Assembly (NCBI GenBank): GCA_029261715.1
Contig: JAJDAT010000025.1
Location: 310,001 to 374,000 of the forward strand
DNA: 64,000 nt
DNA from: Nitrospinia bacterium
GTDB lineage: Bacteria > Nitrospinota > Nitrospinia > Nitrospinales > JAJDAT01
Direction of reading: 5' to 3'
Shown here: positions 62,116 to 64,000 of the stretch, in pieces
How positions within the stretch are numbered: position 1 is the stretch's first letter
Layout: every line of letters starts with the position of its first letter
Made by a program: the position numbers and the translations under genes
The notes under the pieces: model-generated
What the model saw: the letters and a program-made list of their open reading frames with translations, nothing else
The model's database searches: none
What the model was told of the DNA's origin: nothing

Positions 62116-63588
62116 TTAAAACAACCTTTTTCTCTTTCCAGCAGCGGGAATATTCAGTTCTTTTCGATATTTGGTGACAGTGCGGCGAGCTATTTTGGCG
62201 TTTTTCCTACCTAATATTTCAACAATTTGATCGTCCGTATATGGTTTGTTTGTATCTTCTTCTTGGACCAATTCCTTTATCATGTTTTTAACGCGAATGG
62301 AAGAAAGATTATTTCCCATATAAGATTTAATGGCGTTATGAAAGAAGAACTTGAGTTCGAATAGACCTTGAGGCGTATCTATATATTTATTAGTCGTGAT
62401 CCTACTGACTGTGGATTCGTGCATGCCTATATCGTCGGCAACTTCTTTTAGAACCATTGGTTTAAGGTATGAAAGTCCTTTTTCCATAAATTCCTTTTGT
62501 AGCTTAACTAGGCTTTTCCCCACTTTATAAATCGTTTGTTTGCGTTGGTCTATACTTTTAATCAGCCAAACGGCGGCTTTATATTTGTCTTCTAAAAATT
62601 CCTTGGTGTCGCTTTCTTTAGAGTTCTTTAAAATATTGTGGTAATAGGGGTTAATGCGAATATTAGGCACTTCGCCGTCTATTAGCGTTACGTCAAATTC
62701 GCCATCTTTTTTTATTACTATTAAATCGGGCGAAACATAATCGGCTCCATCTGAACTAAAAATAAGTCCCGGTTTTGGTACAAACTCTTGGATTTGTTTC
62801 AGGGCTTGCAATACTTTTTGCAAATTGCACTTTAGCTCGCTCGCTATTTTAGGAAGTTGTCTTTCTTCTAGACGATCAATATATCCTTCGATTAATTTTT
62901 CAACTAATGGATTTCTTTCTGGTAACGCGCGCGCTTGGATGGCTAAACATTCTTGTAAATTACGCGCGCCAACTCCAGTTGGATCAAAACTTTGAACTAC
63001 TGATAAAACCCTTAAAATATTTTCTTCGGAGGCTTGGGAAATTTCTACCAATTCTTCTAACTCAACTCTTAAATAGCCGTCGCCTTGAATATTGCCGACT
63101 ATACAAGCCCCAATAAATTTATCTTCTTCAGTGTTTAAAGCAAGCCCTAGTTGCCACATTAAATGTTCTGCAAGCGTAATTTCTTTTTTACAGGTCGCTT
63201 CAAAGCTTGGGAACTCCATGCTGTTATCAATAAATTGATCACTAGATAAACCTTGATCAATGTTATTTTGAATTAAAGAATCCCAATCGACATCTTCAGT
63301 AGAACTTGTTTCTTTTGCTTCCAATGGGTTTTCAGGTTCGTTGACAGAAAAATTTTCTTCAGGAAGAGTTTCGGCGGTCTTTGGTTCTTCATCGTCTTCA
63401 GAGGAAGTAGAGGTGGGAAGGTCTTCTTCGAAGATTTCTTCAAGTATTGGGTTTTCAACTATTTCCTGTCGGACTAACTGAGCTAGTTCTAATCTGGCTA
63501 AAGGCAATAATTTAATGGCCTGTTGAAGCATAGGAGTCATCACTAGCTTCTGACTCATCTTGAGATTTAATCTCATCTCCATTGCCAT
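62116..63588 (-). CDS. rpoN: RNA polymerase sigma-54 factor
   Basis: 490 residues with AGGAGC before the ATG. Glutamine/Leu-rich region I (LKMSQKLVMTPMLQQAIKLLPL), an acidic region II (about 50-120), core-binding domain, HTH (VLKEVADDIGMHESTVSRITTNKY), and the RpoN box ARRTVTKYRKELNIPAAGKR near the C-terminus. It recognises -24/-12 promoters, such as those found upstream of fliL and fliD in this window. Confidence 0.98.
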   Translation of the reverse strand: MAMEMRLNLKMSQKLVMTPMLQQAIKLLPLARLELAQLVRQEIVENPILEEIFEEDLPTSTSSEDDEEPKTAETLPEENFSVNEPENPLEAKETSSTEDVDWDSLIQNNIDQGLSSDQFIDNSMEFPSFEATCKKEITLAEHLMWQLGLALNTEEDKFIGACIVGNIQGDGYLRVELEELVEISQASEENILRVLSVVQSFDPTGVGARNLQECLAIQARALPERNPLVEKLIEGYIDRLEERQLPKIASELKCNLQKVLQALKQIQEFVPKPGLIFSSDGADYVSPDLIVIKKDGEFDVTLIDGEVPNIRINPYYHNILKNSKESDTKEFLEDKYKAAVWLIKSIDQRKQTIYKVGKSLVKLQKEFMEKGLSYLKPMVLKEVADDIGMHESTVSRITTNKYIDTPQGLFELKFFFHNAIKSYMGNNLSSIRVKNMIKELVQEEDTNKPYTDDQIVEILGRKNAKIARRTVTKYRKELNIPAAGKRKRLF

Positions 63589-63609
63589 AAAAAAAAGCTC
63601 CTATAAACC

Positions 63610-64000
63610 TTAAAGGGAAAATCTATCTCCTAGATAAATCTCTTTTACCTTTTCGTCTTGCGCCACATCATTTGGCAAGCCAGACGCAATAATTTTACCG
63701 CCATTAATAATGTAAGCGCGGTCAGTTATACTCAGGGTTTCTCTAACATTATGATCGGTAATTAAAACCCCAATTCCTTTATCTCTTAAATGAGAAATTA
63801 TTGATTGAATATCTGAAACAGCGATGGGGTCGATTCCCGCAAACGGTTCGTCTAACAAGATAAACACAGGAGAAGTGGCCAAAGCTCGACTGATTTCTAC
63901 TCGCCTTCTTTCTCCACCTGATAGAGAGTAGGCCATTGCGTTTTTAATGTGCAGAATATTTAATTCGCGCAGAAGAGAGCGGGCTTTCTTTTTCCTTTCA
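63610..64000 (-). CDS. lptB: LPS export ABC transporter ATPase LptB (partial, cut by window edge)
   Basis: The C-terminal 130 residues of an ABC ATPase. The open frame continues to the window edge, upstream of the ATG at 63936, so the start lies outside. Signature [17 protein letters not shown], Walker [14 protein letters not shown] and the H-loop TDHNVRETL match LptB. It powers LPS transport with LptF/G. It is 21 bases upstream of rpoN, the conserved lptB-rpoN order. Confidence 0.95.
   Translation of the reverse strand, partial: ERKKKARSLLRELNILHIKNAMAYSLSGGERRRVEISRALATSPVFILLDEPFAGIDPIAVSDIQSIISHLRDKGIGVLITDHNVRETLSITDRAYIINGGKIIASGLPNDVAQDEKVKEIYLGDRFSL

Noticed and set aside
1-64000. 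rRNA, tRNA, CRISPR arrays, insertion sequences, prophage genes
   Set aside because: None were recognised: no transposase or integrase reading frame, no regular repeat-spacer array, no cloverleaf with a recognisable T-loop.

Overview
The window reads as AT-rich chromosome from a Gram-negative, flagellated bacterium with an autotrophic look. It has outer-membrane beta-barrels, an LPS-export ATPase and sigma-54. Three of its modules are used in the reductive TCA cycle: a four-gene 2-oxoacid:ferredoxin oxidoreductase operon of the For/Por type, succinyl-CoA synthetase, and a CCG-type succinate dehydrogenase/fumarate reductase. That combination fits Nitrospinota/Nitrospirota-like marine lineages, but no lineage marker is present, so the assignment is an inference. 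No rRNA, tRNA, CRISPR array, insertion sequence or prophage was seen.

Layout. 0.1-6.4 kb: secreted or envelope proteins (a BNR beta-propeller, a small OB-fold-like protein, a PQQ-like propeller, an SGNH-TPR protein). 6.4-10.4 kb, minus strand: threonine aldolase, an OmpL-like porin and an ammonium channel. 11-13.1 kb: fliL-fliM-fliN behind a good sigma-54 promoter. 13.2-20 kb: a GT-C type membrane protein, a cyclic-nucleotide-binding (CNB) protein, a ComM/YifB ATPase, a CBS protein and an ArsR-SRPBCC-lipocalin-like operon with a probably leaderless promoter. 20-23.4 kb: phoH, folE with a pterin synthase, an FmdB-like protein and ndk. 23.5-30.5 kb: the For/Por operon, three small genes and sucCD. 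30.9-33 kb: fliD-fliS. 33.5-46.7 kb: an exonuclease, a second CNB protein with a decayed copy beside it, an MscS-like channel, an NtrC-type activator, a chemoreceptor-like protein without an output tip, a TetR regulator with tandem operators, EF-hand proteins, a long sparse region, and a hybrid kinase beside an HDOD protein. 47.3-54.1 kb: a DEAD-box helicase, the sdhA-sdhB-CCG operon and a dicarboxylate transporter. 54.1-58 kb: a candidate structured RNA, CNB-HD-GYP, a methyltransferase and endonuclease V. 58-64 kb, minus strand: metK, ptsI, ptsN, hpf, rpoN and lptB (cut by the window edge).

How it fits together. The oxidoreductase, SucCD and the fumarate reductase cover consecutive steps between fumarate, succinate, succinyl-CoA and 2-oxoglutarate. 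RpoN is encoded here together with an activator carrying GAFTGA. Sigma-54 sites precede fliLMN and, more weakly, fliDS, which points to sigma-54 control of flagellar genes. Signalling genes are dense (CNB, HD-GYP, HDOD, hybrid kinase, receptor).

Most worth a second look: a candidate hairpin-rich transcript with two Pro-Pro micro-ORFs at 54.1-54.46 kb; two diverged copies of a block about 375 bp apart, each with a sigma-54-like motif, next to an EF-hand pair in which one member has lost its ligands; CNB effector-only paralogues with a relic third copy; and compact operators for the ArsR and TetR regulators. No complete new system could be demonstrated from sequence alone.
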